DNA of 64,000 bases from Neptunitalea lumnitzerae (GCF_027924185.1 NZ_BRVO01000001.1:1550001-1614000); one strand, 5' to 3'; counted from the first letter of the stretch, positions 25,147 to 34,965 are shown. Program-made: numbers and translations. Notes: a model not told the origin generated them from the letters alone.

Positions 25147-27240
25147 ATGCAAAGTTTTAGAACCGAAATAGAGAATCCCGTTGTAGAAAAGGATATTATT
25201 GAGTTAGAAAGAAAAATTAGACTCTTTAAAGAAGGGAAAGTAGATGAAGAGCGCTTTAGGAGTTTAAGGCTAGCGCGTGGTGTATATGGGCAAAGACAAC
25301 CGGGAGTGCAAATGGTGAGGATAAAACTGCCATATGGTAAGGTAACAGGAGATCAGCTGTTGCGTATAGCAGATGTTTCCGATGAATATTCTACTGGAAG
25401 ATTGCATATTACTACCCGACAAGATATTCAGATTCATTATGTGAATTTAGATAGAACACCTGAACTATGGGCAGAGTTAGAAAAAAGTGATGTTACATTA
25501 AGAGAGGCGTGTGGTAATACGGTAAGAAACGTTACTGCTAGCGAGTTAGCAGGTATAGACCCTGATGAGCCTTTTGATGTTTCGCCGTATGCACATGCAG
25601 TGTTTCAATTCTTTTTAAGAAATCCTGTGTGTCAGGAGATGGGGCGTAAATTTAAAATGTCCTTTTCTTCTTCAGATAAAGATTCGGCCTTGTCTTTTAT
25701 TCATGATTTAGGGTTTATTCCTAAGATTAAAGATGGAGAACGTGGTTTTAAAGTAATGTTAGGTGGAGGTTTGGGGTCGCAACCGAACCATGCAGAGTTG
25801 GTGCATGAATTTTTACCAGTAGATAAGTTAATTCCGTTTATAGAAAGTGTGCTTCGAGTTTTTGATAGACATGGAGAGCGTGCCAAACGTTTAAAAGCAC
25901 GAATGAAGTTTTTAGTACAAGGAATAGGGATAGAGGCTTTCTTAAAATTGGTAGAAGAACAACAATTAGCGTTGTCTTATCAAGAATATCCAATTGAGGT
26001 AAAAGATTTTGAGAAAGATTATGATGCCCTAACTGCAGAAGTGCCTGAGGTTGTAATTGAAAATGAAAAGGGATACAATGCTTGGAAAACTACGAACGTG
26101 GTAAAGCAGAAACAAGAAGGGTTTTATGCGGTAGGCATTAAAGTTAAATTAGGAGATTTCTATACAGATGAAGCTAGAAAGTTAGCGGCACTTATAAAGA
26201 AATATGCGAGTAATGAATTACGACTTTCATTACGCCAGAATATCTTAATTAGAGATGTTAGAGAAGAGTTGTTACCATATTTCTATCAAGAGCTTTCGGC
26301 ATTAGGTTTTACAGCTACCGGGTATAATACTACAATAGATATTACAGCATGTCCGGGAACAGATACCTGTAATTTAGGAATTGCTAGTAGTACTGGTATA
26401 GCAGATGTTTTAGAAGATGTACTTAGAAATGAATATCCGGAGTATGTAAATAATACGGATGTTACCATTAAAATTAGTGGTTGTATGAATGCCTGTGGGC
26501 AACACAATATGGCACATATAGGTTTTCAAGGAATGTCTATTAGACAAGGTAAACTTGTAGCCCCTGCACTTCAGGTATTATTGGGTGGAGGTGTTTTAGG
26601 AAATGGTTCCGGAAGATTTTCAGATAAGGTAATAAAAATACCATCTAAAAGAGGTCCGCAAGCGTTGAGAGCTTTGTTAGATGATTTTAAAAGTAATGGT
26701 AAAGAAGAATCGTTTTTGGCGTATTATGACAGACAAGGACAAAAGTACTTTTACGATTTTCTAAAACCACTATCTGAAACCGATAATTTGGTGGCAGATG
26801 ATTTTGTAGACTGGGGGCATTCAGAGGCGTATGTACAAGCTGTTGGAGTAGGAGAATGTGCTGGTGTAGTGGTAGACCTAGTAGCAACGTTGTTATTTGA
26901 GGTAGAAGAGAAATTAGAGAATGCAAAAATTGCTTTGGCGGGTAACCAATGGGCAGATGGTATTTACCATGCTTATACAGCATTTATTAATGCAGCAAAG
27001 GCACTTTTGTTAGCAGAAAATGTAAAAACCAATACACAAGCGGGTATTGTAAAACAATTTGATGAATTGTTTGCAGCACAACTTGGGTTAGAAGGCACTT
27101 TTGCAAAATTAGTGTATCAGATAAATGAAAATGAACCTACTGAAAGTTTTGCTAAAACGTATTTAGAAGAAGCTACTTCTTTTTACAAAACAGTAGATGC
27201 TTTTAGAAAAAAACAGTTGGAAGATGAAGTTACAAAATAA
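25147..27240 (+). CDS. Sulfite reductase (siroheme, 4Fe-4S) with C-terminal HEPN-like domain
   Basis: The first about 560 residues are a nitrite/sulfite reductase hemoprotein. RRNVTASE-like (VRNVTASE) and RLHITTRQDIQIHY substrate segments are visible, and the 4Fe-4S/siroheme ligands lie in CPGTDTC and GCMNACG, giving the four cysteines. The last about 125 residues form an all-helical HEPN-like region (LLFEVEEKLENAKIALAGNQ and GIYHAYTAFINAAKALLL). It probably reduces sulfite to sulfide, since cysH, siroheme genes and metZ flank it; nitrite cannot be ruled out. The HEPN-like tail has no clear catalytic RxxxxH. The next gene overlaps its end by 17 bases. Confidence 0.87.
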   Translation: MQSFRTEIENPVVEKDIIELERKIRLFKEGKVDEERFRSLRLARGVYGQRQPGVQMVRIKLPYGKVTGDQLLRIADVSDEYSTGRLHITTRQDIQIHYVNLDRTPELWAELEKSDVTLREACGNTVRNVTASELAGIDPDEPFDVSPYAHAVFQFFLRNPVCQEMGRKFKMSFSSSDKDSALSFIHDLGFIPKIKDGERGFKVMLGGGLGSQPNHAELVHEFLPVDKLIPFIESVLRVFDRHGERAKRLKARMKFLVQGIGIEAFLKLVEEQQLALSYQEYPIEVKDFEKDYDALTAEVPEVVIENEKGYNAWKTTNVVKQKQEGFYAVGIKVKLGDFYTDEARKLAALIKKYASNELRLSLRQNILIRDVREELLPYFYQELSALGFTATGYNTTIDITACPGTDTCNLGIASSTGIADVLEDVLRNEYPEYVNNTDVTIKISGCMNACGQHNMAHIGFQGMSIRQGKLVAPALQVLLGGGVLGNGSGRFSDKVIKIPSKRGPQALRALLDDFKSNGKEESFLAYYDRQGQKYFYDFLKPLSETDNLVADDFVDWGHSEAYVQAVGVGECAGVVVDLVATLLFEVEEKLENAKIALAGNQWADGIYHAYTAFINAAKALLLAENVKTNTQAGIVKQFDELFAAQLGLEGTFAKLVYQINENEPTESFAKTYLEEATSFYKTVDAFRKKQLEDEVTK

Positions 27241-28009
27241 ACCACTGCTAACGGTAGTTGGCGCAGGTCCGGGAGATGCTGATTTAATAACACTAAAAGC
27301 AATTAAAGCTTTACAAAGTGCCGATGTGGTGTTGTATGATGCTTTGGTAAATAAAGAGCTTTTAGAATACGCTACTCATGCAGAACTTATTTTTGTAGGG
27401 AAACGTAAAGGATGTTATGCTTACCAACAAGAACAAATAAATGAACTTATTGTTCAAAGAGCCTTAACGAAAGGACACGTGGTACGTTTAAAAGGAGGAG
27501 ATCCTTTTATTTTTGGAAGAGGTGCTGAAGAAATGGAGCATGCTGCAGGGCATGGAGTATCTGTTGCTATGGTGCCCGGTATATCATCTTCTTTAGCGGT
27601 GCCTGCATACCAAAACATTCCATTGACGAAAAGAGGGAATTCAGAAAGTTTTTGGGTAATCACAGGAACTACAAAATCACATAAAATATCAGACGATGTT
27701 GCTCTAGCTGCAAAATCAACTGCTACGGTAGTTATTTTAATGGGGATGAGTAAACTACCTGAAATAGTATCGCTGTTCAAGGCTGAAGGTAAAGCAAGTT
27801 TACCTGTGGCTATTATTCAAAACGGAACCACACCTGAAGAAAAAATAGGTGTGGGGACCGTTGAAACCATAGAGCAAGTGGTTCAAGAAAATCAACTTAG
27901 CAATCCTGCTATTATAGTGTTGGGTAGTGTGGTAGAACATAGAGGCGCTTTACAAAATGTTTGTGCTAGCGCAATTGAAAAAAATGAACCAATAGCGTAC
28001 GCTGTATAA
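27224..28009 (+). CDS. cobA: Uroporphyrinogen-III C-methyltransferase (SUMT)
   Basis: This enzyme transfers two methyl groups from SAM to uroporphyrinogen III to make precorrin-2, the first step toward siroheme. The start at ATG 27224 gives 261 residues with the motifs VVGAGPGDADLITLKA and VRLKGGDPFIFGRGAEE, and the segment GISSSLAVPAYQNIPLT typical of SUMT. Starting at 27197 would only add residues overlapping the sulfite reductase frame. The gene overlaps sulfite reductase and is followed directly by the precorrin-2 dehydrogenase gene, so siroheme supply is coupled to the enzyme that needs it. Confidence 0.95.
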   Translation: MKLQNKPLLTVVGAGPGDADLITLKAIKALQSADVVLYDALVNKELLEYATHAELIFVGKRKGCYAYQQEQINELIVQRALTKGHVVRLKGGDPFIFGRGAEEMEHAAGHGVSVAMVPGISSSLAVPAYQNIPLTKRGNSESFWVITGTTKSHKISDDVALAAKSTATVVILMGMSKLPEIVSLFKAEGKASLPVAIIQNGTTPEEKIGVGTVETIEQVVQENQLSNPAIIVLGSVVEHRGALQNVCASAIEKNEPIAYAV

Positions 28010-28600
28010 ATGGGAAATATTGCTATGGAAAAGAATGAATTATATCCCGTTTTTTTAAAGCTACATGTGTTAAACGTCACAATTATTGGTGGTGGCTGGG
28101 TTGGATTAGAAAAGTTGGGGTTTCTGTTAAAGTCCAGCCCTAATGCCAACGTAAAAATGGTAGCCAAAGAATTTAGAGAAGAGGTGAAAGAGTTGGCGCT
28201 AAAACATCAGGTAACACTTATTGAAAAAGCGTATGAGACCGAGGATTTAGATGGGAGTCAAATGATTATTGCAGCCACGAATGACGAGACCGTGAATATT
28301 CAAGTGTATCACGATGCTAAAGCGAAGAATATTTTAGTAAATGTAGCTGATAATCCTCCGTATTGTGATTTTTATATGGGGGGTATTGTAACTAAGGGAA
28401 ATGTGAAGATTGCCATTTCAACCAACGGAAAATCGCCAACAACAGCTAAGAGGTTACGTCAGTTTTTTGAGGAAGTAATACCTGATGATATTAACAAATT
28501 AGTAGAAAATCTGAATACGTATAGAAAAGGATTGAAAGCTAATTTTGAAGAAAAAGTAGAGCATTTAAATACGTTAACAGAATCATTAATAAAAAAGTAA
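28010..28600 (+). CDS. Precorrin-2 dehydrogenase / sirohydrochlorin ferrochelatase (CysG N-terminal type)
   Basis: This 196-residue enzyme likely oxidises precorrin-2 with NAD and inserts iron to complete siroheme. The Rossmann motif IIGGGWVGLEKLGFLL is slightly different from the usual GGGxVA, and the downstream segments VNVADNPPYCDFYMGGIVTKGNVKIAISTNGKSPTTAKRLR match the family (shown here only as a region, residues about 110-150). The ATG follows the cobA stop with no gap; a second ATG at 28025 is possible. It is a short form with no methyltransferase domain because CobA is separate. Confidence 0.88.
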   Translation: MGNIAMEKNELYPVFLKLHVLNVTIIGGGWVGLEKLGFLLKSSPNANVKMVAKEFREEVKELALKHQVTLIEKAYETEDLDGSQMIIAATNDETVNIQVYHDAKAKNILVNVADNPPYCDFYMGGIVTKGNVKIAISTNGKSPTTAKRLRQFFEEVIPDDINKLVENLNTYRKGLKANFEEKVEHLNTLTESLIKK

Positions 28601-28634
28601 AAATGCCAAGGGCATTACCAAACAATAGTAAAGC

Positions 28635-29687
28635 ATGATAAAGACAGATATTTTAATTATTGGAGCAGGACCTACAGGGTTATTTACGGTATTTGAAGCG
28701 GGATTATTAAAATTAAAATGCCATTTAATTGATGCTTTGCCACAACCTGGAGGGCAATTGGCAGAGTTATATCCTAAAAAGCCAATTTATGATATACCTG
28801 GTTTTCCTGAAGTATTAGCAGGAGATTTGGTTGCCAATTTATTAGAACAAGGAAAACAGTTTGAGCCAGGATTTACCTTAGGGGAAAGAGCTGAAACTTT
28901 AGAGAAATTAGACGATGGAACTTTTATTGTAACCACCAATAAAGGTACCCAACACCATGCGCCTGTTGTTGCTATAGCTGGTGGTTTAGGTAGCTTTGAA
29001 CCACGTAAACCGATACTAGATAATTTAGCGCAGTATGAAGAAAACGGAGTTTCCTATTTTGTAAAAAATCCGGAACAATACAGAGATAAGAAAGTGGTTA
29101 TTGCCGGAGGTGGCGACTCTGCATTAGATTGGAGTATCTTTTTATCGGATGTTGCTAGTGAGGTAACCCTAATTCATAGAAGAAATGAATTTAGAGGAGC
29201 TTTAGATTCTGTAGAAAAAGTACAAGAGTTAAAGCATTTAGGTAAAATTAATTTAATTACCCCTGCTGAGGTAACAGGATTAAGAGGAACAAATGCTTTA
29301 GAGGCGTTAGTAATAAACAAAGAGGGAGAAGAGTTTTTGCTAGAAACCGATCATTTTATTCCTCTGTTTGGGTTGTCTCCAAAACTTGGCCCTATTGGAG
29401 ATTGGGGCTTAGAAATAGAGAAAAATGCTATTAAGGTAGATAATACATTAGATTACCAAACCAACATACCAGGTGTGTTTGCCATAGGCGATGTAAATAC
29501 CTATGCAAATAAATTAAAATTGATTCTTTGTGGTTTTCACGAAGCAACTCTGATGTGTCAAACGGCTTATCAAATTATAAATCCAGGTAAAAAATACATG
29601 CTTAAGTATACCACCGTAAGTGGTGTAGATGGCTTTGATGGAACTAAAAAACAAGCACCTAAGCCAGTGGTGCAAGCAATAGTTTAA
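28635..29687 (+). CDS. Ferredoxin--NADP reductase-like FAD oxidoreductase
   Basis: The 350-residue flavoprotein has an FAD-binding GAGPTGLFT at the N-terminus, an NADPH-binding GGGDSALDW near residue 160, and a C-terminal GVFAIGDV motif. The thioredoxin-reductase CxxC redox pair is absent, which places it with YumC-type ferredoxin/flavodoxin-NADP reductases. Lying 34 bases after the siroheme gene, it may supply electrons through ferredoxin to the sulfite reductase. That partnership is inferred from position. The reducing partner is not encoded nearby. Confidence 0.88.
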   Translation: MIKTDILIIGAGPTGLFTVFEAGLLKLKCHLIDALPQPGGQLAELYPKKPIYDIPGFPEVLAGDLVANLLEQGKQFEPGFTLGERAETLEKLDDGTFIVTTNKGTQHHAPVVAIAGGLGSFEPRKPILDNLAQYEENGVSYFVKNPEQYRDKKVVIAGGGDSALDWSIFLSDVASEVTLIHRRNEFRGALDSVEKVQELKHLGKINLITPAEVTGLRGTNALEALVINKEGEEFLLETDHFIPLFGLSPKLGPIGDWGLEIEKNAIKVDNTLDYQTNIPGVFAIGDVNTYANKLKLILCGFHEATLMCQTAYQIINPGKKYMLKYTTVSGVDGFDGTKKQAPKPVVQAIV

Positions 29688-29717
29688 GTTTAGTAGATTT
29701 TCAATATTTGTAATTTA

Positions 29718-29750
29718 AAAGCGTTCATAATTTGGTTTTATGAACGCTTT
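29718..29750 (+). terminator. Hairpin terminator after the ferredoxin-NADP reductase gene
   Basis: A 13-bp stem (AAAGCGTTCATAA with TTATGAACGCTTT) follows the gene. The trailing T run is short, so termination may be partial. Confidence 0.6.
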
Positions 29751-29784
29751 GCCGTTTATTTGCATTGTTCTTTAACAGTATGTT

Positions 29785-29884
29785 GTTATCACGAAAGGCA
29801 GAGGGACTAGACCCGTTGAAGCCTTAGCAACCCTACACTTTGTAGAAGGTGCTACATTCTACCGTAGAAATACGGACAGATAAC
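29785..29884 (+). ncRNA. SAM-I riboswitch (S-box) ahead of the metH pair and metF
   Basis: The second S-box has P1 GTTATC (29785-29790) with GATAAC (29879-29884), the core GAGGGACTAGACCC, GAAGCCTTAGCAACCC, and GGTGCTACATTCTACC. It shares with the first switch the 11-base TTTGCATTGTT at the promoter-proximal start and the downstream ATAACATC. It should lower metH/metF expression when SAM is abundant. Confidence 0.95.
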
Positions 29885-29994
29885 CAAGAGTAATTCCTCG
29901 CTTTCAAGATAACATCTTATACATTTTTAGAATAGTTTGTAACTCGTACACTAGGTACGTGATAAAATTTTAGTTGATTTTAAACTGATTAAAA

Positions 29995-30999
29995 ATGAGC
30001 AGGATAGAAGAGGCGTTGCAAAAACGTATTTTAGTGTTAGATGGTGCTATGGGTACCATGTTGCAACGTTTTAAGTTTGAAGAGGCGGATTTTAGAGGAG
30101 AACGATTTAAAGATTTCCAACATCCGTTAAAGGGAAATAACGATTTACTTTCCATAACACAACCAGAAGCTGTAAAATCGGTACATGCAGAATATTACGC
30201 TGCAGGTGCAGATATTGTAGAGACCAATACGTTCTCTGGTACAACCATTGGTATGGCAGATTACCATATGGAAGATTTGGTGAATGAGTTAAATTATCAA
30301 TCAGCTAAAATAGCAAAGGAAGTAGCCGATGAGTTTACGGCTAAGGAACCACACAAACCAAGGTTTGTAGCAGGTTCTATTGGGCCTACCAACAGAACGG
30401 CTAGTATGAGCCCTGATGTAAATGATCCTGGATACAGAGCTGTTAACTTTGATGATTTACGAGTAGCTTACAAACAACAGGTAGAAGCTTTGTTAGATGG
30501 AGGTGTAGATTTATTACTGGTAGAAACCATTTTTGACACCTTAAATGCAAAGGCTGCATTATTTGCTATAGAAGAAGTAAAAGAAGAAAGAGGGGTAAAC
30601 GTACCTGTCATGGTTTCGGGTACTATAACAGATGCTTCGGGTAGAACGTTATCTGGGCAAACTGTAGAAGCCTTTTTAATTTCCATATCTCATATTCCCA
30701 TTTTAAGTGTTGGCTTTAACTGTGCTTTAGGTGCCGACCAATTACAGCCCTATTTGAAAAGGTTAGCTCAAAATACAGAGGTGGCTATATCGGCTCACCC
30801 TAATGCAGGTTTGCCTAATGCTTTTGGTGAATATGACCAAACACCAGAACAAATGAAAGAGTTGATACGTTCTTATATGGATGAGCATTTAGTGAATATT
30901 ATTGGAGGTTGTTGTGGTACCACACCAGACCATATTAAGCTCATAGCTGAATTGGCTACGGAGTATACCCCAAGGAATATTTTAGTAGCTAAAGGATAA
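29995..30999 (+). CDS. metH: Methionine synthase, homocysteine-binding module
   Basis: This 334-residue protein is the first half of a split cobalamin-dependent methionine synthase. It binds homocysteine through a zinc thiolate, and the ligand cysteines are visible in GFNCALG and in the pair of GGCCGTTP near the C-terminus. The segment LDGAMGTMLQ is the usual start of the homocysteine methyltransferase barrel. The remaining folate, cobalamin and activation domains are encoded 31 bases downstream. Betaine- or S-methylmethionine-dependent methyltransferase activity is unlikely given this partner. Confidence 0.94.
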   Translation: MSRIEEALQKRILVLDGAMGTMLQRFKFEEADFRGERFKDFQHPLKGNNDLLSITQPEAVKSVHAEYYAAGADIVETNTFSGTTIGMADYHMEDLVNELNYQSAKIAKEVADEFTAKEPHKPRFVAGSIGPTNRTASMSPDVNDPGYRAVNFDDLRVAYKQQVEALLDGGVDLLLVETIFDTLNAKAALFAIEEVKEERGVNVPVMVSGTITDASGRTLSGQTVEAFLISISHIPILSVGFNCALGADQLQPYLKRLAQNTEVAISAHPNAGLPNAFGEYDQTPEQMKELIRSYMDEHLVNIIGGCCGTTPDHIKLIAELATEYTPRNILVAKG

Positions 31000-31029
31000 C
31001 CTGTTTTTAATTAGATAAAGAAAAAGAAG

Positions 31030-33771
31030 ATGGACACAACGATACAGGATGGTGGAAACATTGAAGGATTAGGGAACCTATCAGTTAATAAGCAACAATC
31101 AACTTCCAAATATCTTAAACTATCAGGGTTAGAACCTTTAGTGGTAACACCTGAGAGTAATTTTATAAACGTAGGAGAACGTACAAATGTTACGGGATCT
31201 AGAAAATTTCTTCGATTAATCAAAGAAGAAAATTATGATGAGGCACTTGATATTGCAAGAAATCAGGTAGAAGGAGGAGCGCAGATTATTGACGTAAATA
31301 TGGATGAGGGAATGTTAGATGGTGTGTATGCCATGACTAAATTCTTAAATCTTATAGCAGCTGAACCTGATATTGCCAGAGTACCGGTAATGATTGATAG
31401 CTCTAAATGGGAGATTATTGAAGCCGGATTAAAAGTAATTCAAGGTAAGGGAGTGGTAAACTCCATTTCTTTAAAAGAAGGAGAAGAAACGTTTATAGCC
31501 CATGCTAAGAAAATAAAACGTTATGGTGCAGCGGTAATTGTGATGGCTTTTGATGAGGTAGGCCAAGCAGATACTTATGAAAGACGTATAGAGATTTGTA
31601 AAAGATCGTATGATATTTTAGTAGACAAAGTACATTTTCCTGCCGAGGATATCATATTTGACCCTAATATATTTCCGGTAGCAACTGGGATGGAGGAGCA
31701 TAGAAAAAATGCTTTAGATTTCTTTTTAGCTACCAAATGGATTCGTAACAACTTACCATATGCACATGTTTCTGGAGGGGTAAGTAATGTATCGTTCTCT
31801 TTTAGAGGGAATAACACGGTACGTGAAGCTATGCACGCTGCGTTTTTATATCATGCCATTCAGCATGGTATGACTATGGGAATTGTAAACCCTGAGATGA
31901 TTGAGGTATATGATGAAATAGACAAAGAGTTACTAACCTATGTAGAAGATGTTTTATTAGATAGAAAAGATGATGCTACCGAGCGACTTTTGGAGTATGC
32001 AGAAAGCATTAAGGGAGATGGTAAAGTAGTTGCTAAGCAGACGAAAGAATGGAGAAATGGAACGGTTCAGGAACGTCTTACCCATTCGCTAGTAAAAGGA
32101 TTGGATGAATTTATAGAGTCAGATGTTGAAGAAGCTAGACAACAAGTAGCCAGACCTATACAGGTAATTGAACAACACTTAATGACAGGAATGAATGTGG
32201 TGGGTGATTTGTTTGGTAGTGGAAAAATGTTTTTACCGCAGGTGGTAAAGTCGGCTCGTGTGATGAAAAAAGCTGTGGCATATCTGTTACCTTTTATCGA
32301 AGATGAAAAGGATTCTACCTCTAAGGGGGCTGGTAAAGTATTAATGGCTACCGTAAAAGGAGATGTGCATGATATTGGTAAAAATATTGTATCGGTTGTG
32401 TTGGCATGTAATAATTTCGAGATCATTGATTTAGGGGTTATGGTGCCGCCTGAAAAAATTATTGAAACAGCACAGAGAGAGCAAGTAGATATTATTGGAT
32501 TAAGTGGATTGATTACACCATCGTTAGATGAAATGGTGTATTTAGCTAAAGAGCTTGATAGACTTAAAATAAGCATACCTGTAATGATAGGTGGAGCTAC
32601 TACTTCTAGAGCACATACAGCAGTAAAAATTGCTCCGGAATACAAGGATACGGTGGTGCATGTAAATGATGCTTCCAGAGCGGTAACGGTGGCGAGTAAT
32701 CTTTTACAGCCCGATACGAAGCACACTTATGCTAGTGATGTAAGAGCTGAGTACGATAAACTTAGAGAAGGATATTTAAACAGAACCAGAGCTAAGAACT
32801 TTTTAACCATTGCCCAAGCCAGAAACAATAAGTACCCTATAGACTGGGAAGCTTTTACTCCGTTGAAACCTAACTTTATAGGAACAAAAACCATTGAAGT
32901 TGCCTTGGCAGAATTGGAACCGTATATTGATTGGACACCCTTTTTCCAGTCGTGGGAGTTACATGGTAAGTTTCCGGCAATATTAGAAGATAAAGTTGTG
33001 GGGGAGCATGCTACATCTTTATATAAAGATGCGCAACAAATGCTACAGCAGATTATTTATGAAAAATGGTTTACCGCTAAAGGTGTAGTGGGAATATTCC
33101 CTGCAAACCAAGTGAATGACGATGATATTTTAGTAACCAATGAAGATGGAGAGAATTTAGCTACGTTTTTAACCTTGCGTCAGCAATCGCAAAAAACAAA
33201 AGGTGCTCCAAACATTGCACTGTCAGATTTTATAGCACCTAAAGAAACAGGTAAAACAGATTATATTGGTTGTTTTTGTGTAACAACAGGGTTTGGTGTA
33301 GATGAAAAAGCAAAAGATTTTGAGGCTTCTTTAGATGATTATAATAGTATTCTAGTAAAAGCCTTAGGAGATAGATTAGCAGAAGCCTTTGCAGAGTATT
33401 TACATGAACGTGTGAGAAAAGAAATCTGGGGATATGCAGCACAAGAAGAATTATCTAATACTGATTTGATTAAAGAAGCATACGAAGGAATAAGACCAGC
33501 GCCGGGATATCCTGCTTGTCCAGATCATTTGGAGAAACCAACTATCTGGAAGCTTTTAAATGTAGAAGAGCAGATTGGTGTTACGCTAACAGAAAGTATG
33601 GCAATGTGGCCGGCTGCATCTGTTTCAGGATATTATTTTGCCAACCCGCAGAGTAGGTATTTTGGTTTAGGGAAAATTAAAGAAGACCAGGTTGCTGATT
33701 ATGCAAACCGAAGAAATATATCGGTTGAAACAGCGCAAAAATGGTTGGCGCCAAATATAGCAGATGTTTAA
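31030..33771 (+). CDS. metH: Methionine synthase, folate/cobalamin/activation module
   Basis: This 913-residue protein completes the split MetH. It begins with a pterin-binding domain ([17 protein letters not shown] and [11 protein letters not shown]), follows with the four-helix cap and the B12 domain with the base-off ligand motif [10 protein letters not shown] (His447), and ends with the SAM-dependent reactivation domain ([12 protein letters not shown] and [13 protein letters not shown]). It moves the methyl group of methyltetrahydrofolate to homocysteine bound on its partner. The two genes share a riboswitch and are adjacent to metF, which supplies the methyl donor. A trailing long minus-strand open frame (32067-32726) is only its shadow. 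Confidence 0.95.
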   Translation: MDTTIQDGGNIEGLGNLSVNKQQSTSKYLKLSGLEPLVVTPESNFINVGERTNVTGSRKFLRLIKEENYDEALDIARNQVEGGAQIIDVNMDEGMLDGVYAMTKFLNLIAAEPDIARVPVMIDSSKWEIIEAGLKVIQGKGVVNSISLKEGEETFIAHAKKIKRYGAAVIVMAFDEVGQADTYERRIEICKRSYDILVDKVHFPAEDIIFDPNIFPVATGMEEHRKNALDFFLATKWIRNNLPYAHVSGGVSNVSFSFRGNNTVREAMHAAFLYHAIQHGMTMGIVNPEMIEVYDEIDKELLTYVEDVLLDRKDDATERLLEYAESIKGDGKVVAKQTKEWRNGTVQERLTHSLVKGLDEFIESDVEEARQQVARPIQVIEQHLMTGMNVVGDLFGSGKMFLPQVVKSARVMKKAVAYLLPFIEDEKDSTSKGAGKVLMATVKGDVHDIGKNIVSVVLACNNFEIIDLGVMVPPEKIIETAQREQVDIIGLSGLITPSLDEMVYLAKELDRLKISIPVMIGGATTSRAHTAVKIAPEYKDTVVHVNDASRAVTVASNLLQPDTKHTYASDVRAEYDKLREGYLNRTRAKNFLTIAQARNNKYPIDWEAFTPLKPNFIGTKTIEVALAELEPYIDWTPFFQSWELHGKFPAILEDKVVGEHATSLYKDAQQMLQQIIYEKWFTAKGVVGIFPANQVNDDDILVTNEDGENLATFLTLRQQSQKTKGAPNIALSDFIAPKETGKTDYIGCFCVTTGFGVDEKAKDFEASLDDYNSILVKALGDRLAEAFAEYLHERVRKEIWGYAAQEELSNTDLIKEAYEGIRPAPGYPACPDHLEKPTIWKLLNVEEQIGVTLTESMAMWPAASVSGYYFANPQSRYFGLGKIKEDQVADYANRRNISVETAQKWLAPNIADV

Positions 33772-33806
33772 ACGCATTAATTTTTAGAATTGATTTATAG
33801 TAAGGA

Positions 33807-34763
33807 ATGAAAGTTACCGAACACATAGAAAAAGCAAATGGGAAAACATTGTTTTCCTTTGAAATTATTCCTCCCCAAAAAGGAAGTAGTATAGAAGACT
33901 TATATAAAAATATAGACCCGCTAATGGAGTTTAAACCTCCGTTTATAGATGTAACTACTTCAAGAGAAGAATACATTTATATAGAGCGTGAAGGTGGTTT
34001 AGTAGATAGAAAAATTACGCGTATGCGCCCTGGTACGGTAGGTATTTGTGCTTCTATTCAACATAAATATGATGTAGATACAGTACCCCATGTATTATGT
34101 GGTGGTTTTACGAAAGAAGAAACCGAATATCTTTTAGTAGATTGTCATTATTTAGGAATAGAAAATGTTATGGCATTAAGAGGAGATGCCATGAAAGAGC
34201 AAAAGTATTTTGAACCTACCAAAGGCGGACACACCTATGCATCTGAACTAGTAGCGCAAATACACGATTTAAATGCGGGGAAGTATTTGCATGATGTAGT
34301 AGAAACTAATAACTGTTCAGATTTTTGTATTGGTGTTGCCGGATATCCTGAAAAACATATGGAGGCACCTTCTTTAAACTATGATTTAAAGTGGTTAAAA
34401 GCCAAAGTAGATGCTGGGGCAGATTATGTAGTAACACAAATGTTTTTTGATAATCAGAAGTTTTTTGAGTTTGTAAACAAAGCAAGAGAAATGGGAATTA
34501 ATGTACCTATTATTCCAGGGATTAAACCTATTGCTACAAAACGCCATTTACAGTTATTACCACAGGTATTTAAAATAGATTTACCGGAAGACCTTATAGA
34601 TGCGGTTACCAATTGCAAAACAAATGCCGATGTAAGGCAAGTGGGAGTTGAGTGGGCTATTAAACAATCTAAAGAATTGATGGATTTTGGAGTACCAGTA
34701 TTACACTATTATTCCATGGGGAAATCTGATAATATAAAAGCTATAGCAGAGGCTATGTTTTAG
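33807..34763 (+). CDS. metF: 5,10-methylenetetrahydrofolate reductase
   Basis: This FAD enzyme reduces methylene-THF to methyl-THF, the methyl donor for MetH. The 318-residue protein has the TIM-barrel motifs FSFEIIPPQKG, DVTTSREE, ENVMALRGD, VAGYPEKHMEAPS and TQMFFDNQKFFEFV typical of MetF. It is 35 bases after metH and behind the same SAM-I switch, completing the methionine-synthase operon. A strong terminator follows. The EIIPP and QMFFD segments are unambiguous. Confidence 0.95.
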   Translation: MKVTEHIEKANGKTLFSFEIIPPQKGSSIEDLYKNIDPLMEFKPPFIDVTTSREEYIYIEREGGLVDRKITRMRPGTVGICASIQHKYDVDTVPHVLCGGFTKEETEYLLVDCHYLGIENVMALRGDAMKEQKYFEPTKGGHTYASELVAQIHDLNAGKYLHDVVETNNCSDFCIGVAGYPEKHMEAPSLNYDLKWLKAKVDAGADYVVTQMFFDNQKFFEFVNKAREMGINVPIIPGIKPIATKRHLQLLPQVFKIDLPEDLIDAVTNCKTNADVRQVGVEWAIKQSKELMDFGVPVLHYYSMGKSDNIKAIAEAMF

Positions 34764-34768
34764 ATTAG

Positions 34769-34796
34769 AAAGCTACCAAACGGTAGCTTTTTTTTG
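34769..34796 (+). terminator. Intrinsic terminator after metF
   Basis: AAAGCTACC pairs with GGTAGCTTT around AAAC, followed by a T-tract. Confidence 0.88.
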
Positions 34797-34841
34797 ATAA
34801 TTGAAATTAGATATTCTTAGACTTGTTTCTTTTAAAAATAC

Positions 34842-34875
34842 CTGGTTCAGATGCTAAGCTTCGTGGCTTACCCAG
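34842..34875 (+). other. Unexplained hairpin in the metF to PagL-like gap
   Basis: CTGG/CCAG enclose TAAGC/GCTTA around a TTCGTG-type loop, followed by a T-rich run. It lies alone in the gap, upstream of the next promoter. It could be a second terminator or a small RNA end; I have no further support. Confidence 0.3.
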
Positions 34876-34919
34876 ATTTTTGCTTTATAGATAAAATGTC
34901 AACTAATTTTAAAATTCGG

Positions 34920-34946
34920 TTGGTATGTATTTTACCTATATCTTTA
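34920..34946 (+). promoter_or_regulatory. Promoter of the PagL-like gene
   Basis: TTG at 34920-34922 and TATCTTTA at 34939-34946 are 16 bases apart. The start TTGGTATGTATTTT is identical to the one at 16428. Confidence 0.45.
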
Positions 34947-34965
34947 CCCTAGAAAGAATTTTTAC

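Larger units (their letters stand above)
29688..29994. other. Intergenic region carrying terminator, promoter and second SAM-I switch
   Basis: This 307-base gap holds the hairpin at 29718-29750, a promoter-like TTTATTTG at 29754-29761 and the riboswitch at 29785-29884. After the switch are the element ATAACATC (29909-29916) and a small hairpin CGTAC/GTACG (29945-29959) before the metH ATG. No extra gene is seen. Confidence 0.75.

Noticed and set aside
32067-32726. Long 219-codon minus-strand open frame
   Set aside because: It lies fully inside metH on the opposite strand, has no start signals and its product is low-complexity; it is a shadow of the coding strand.
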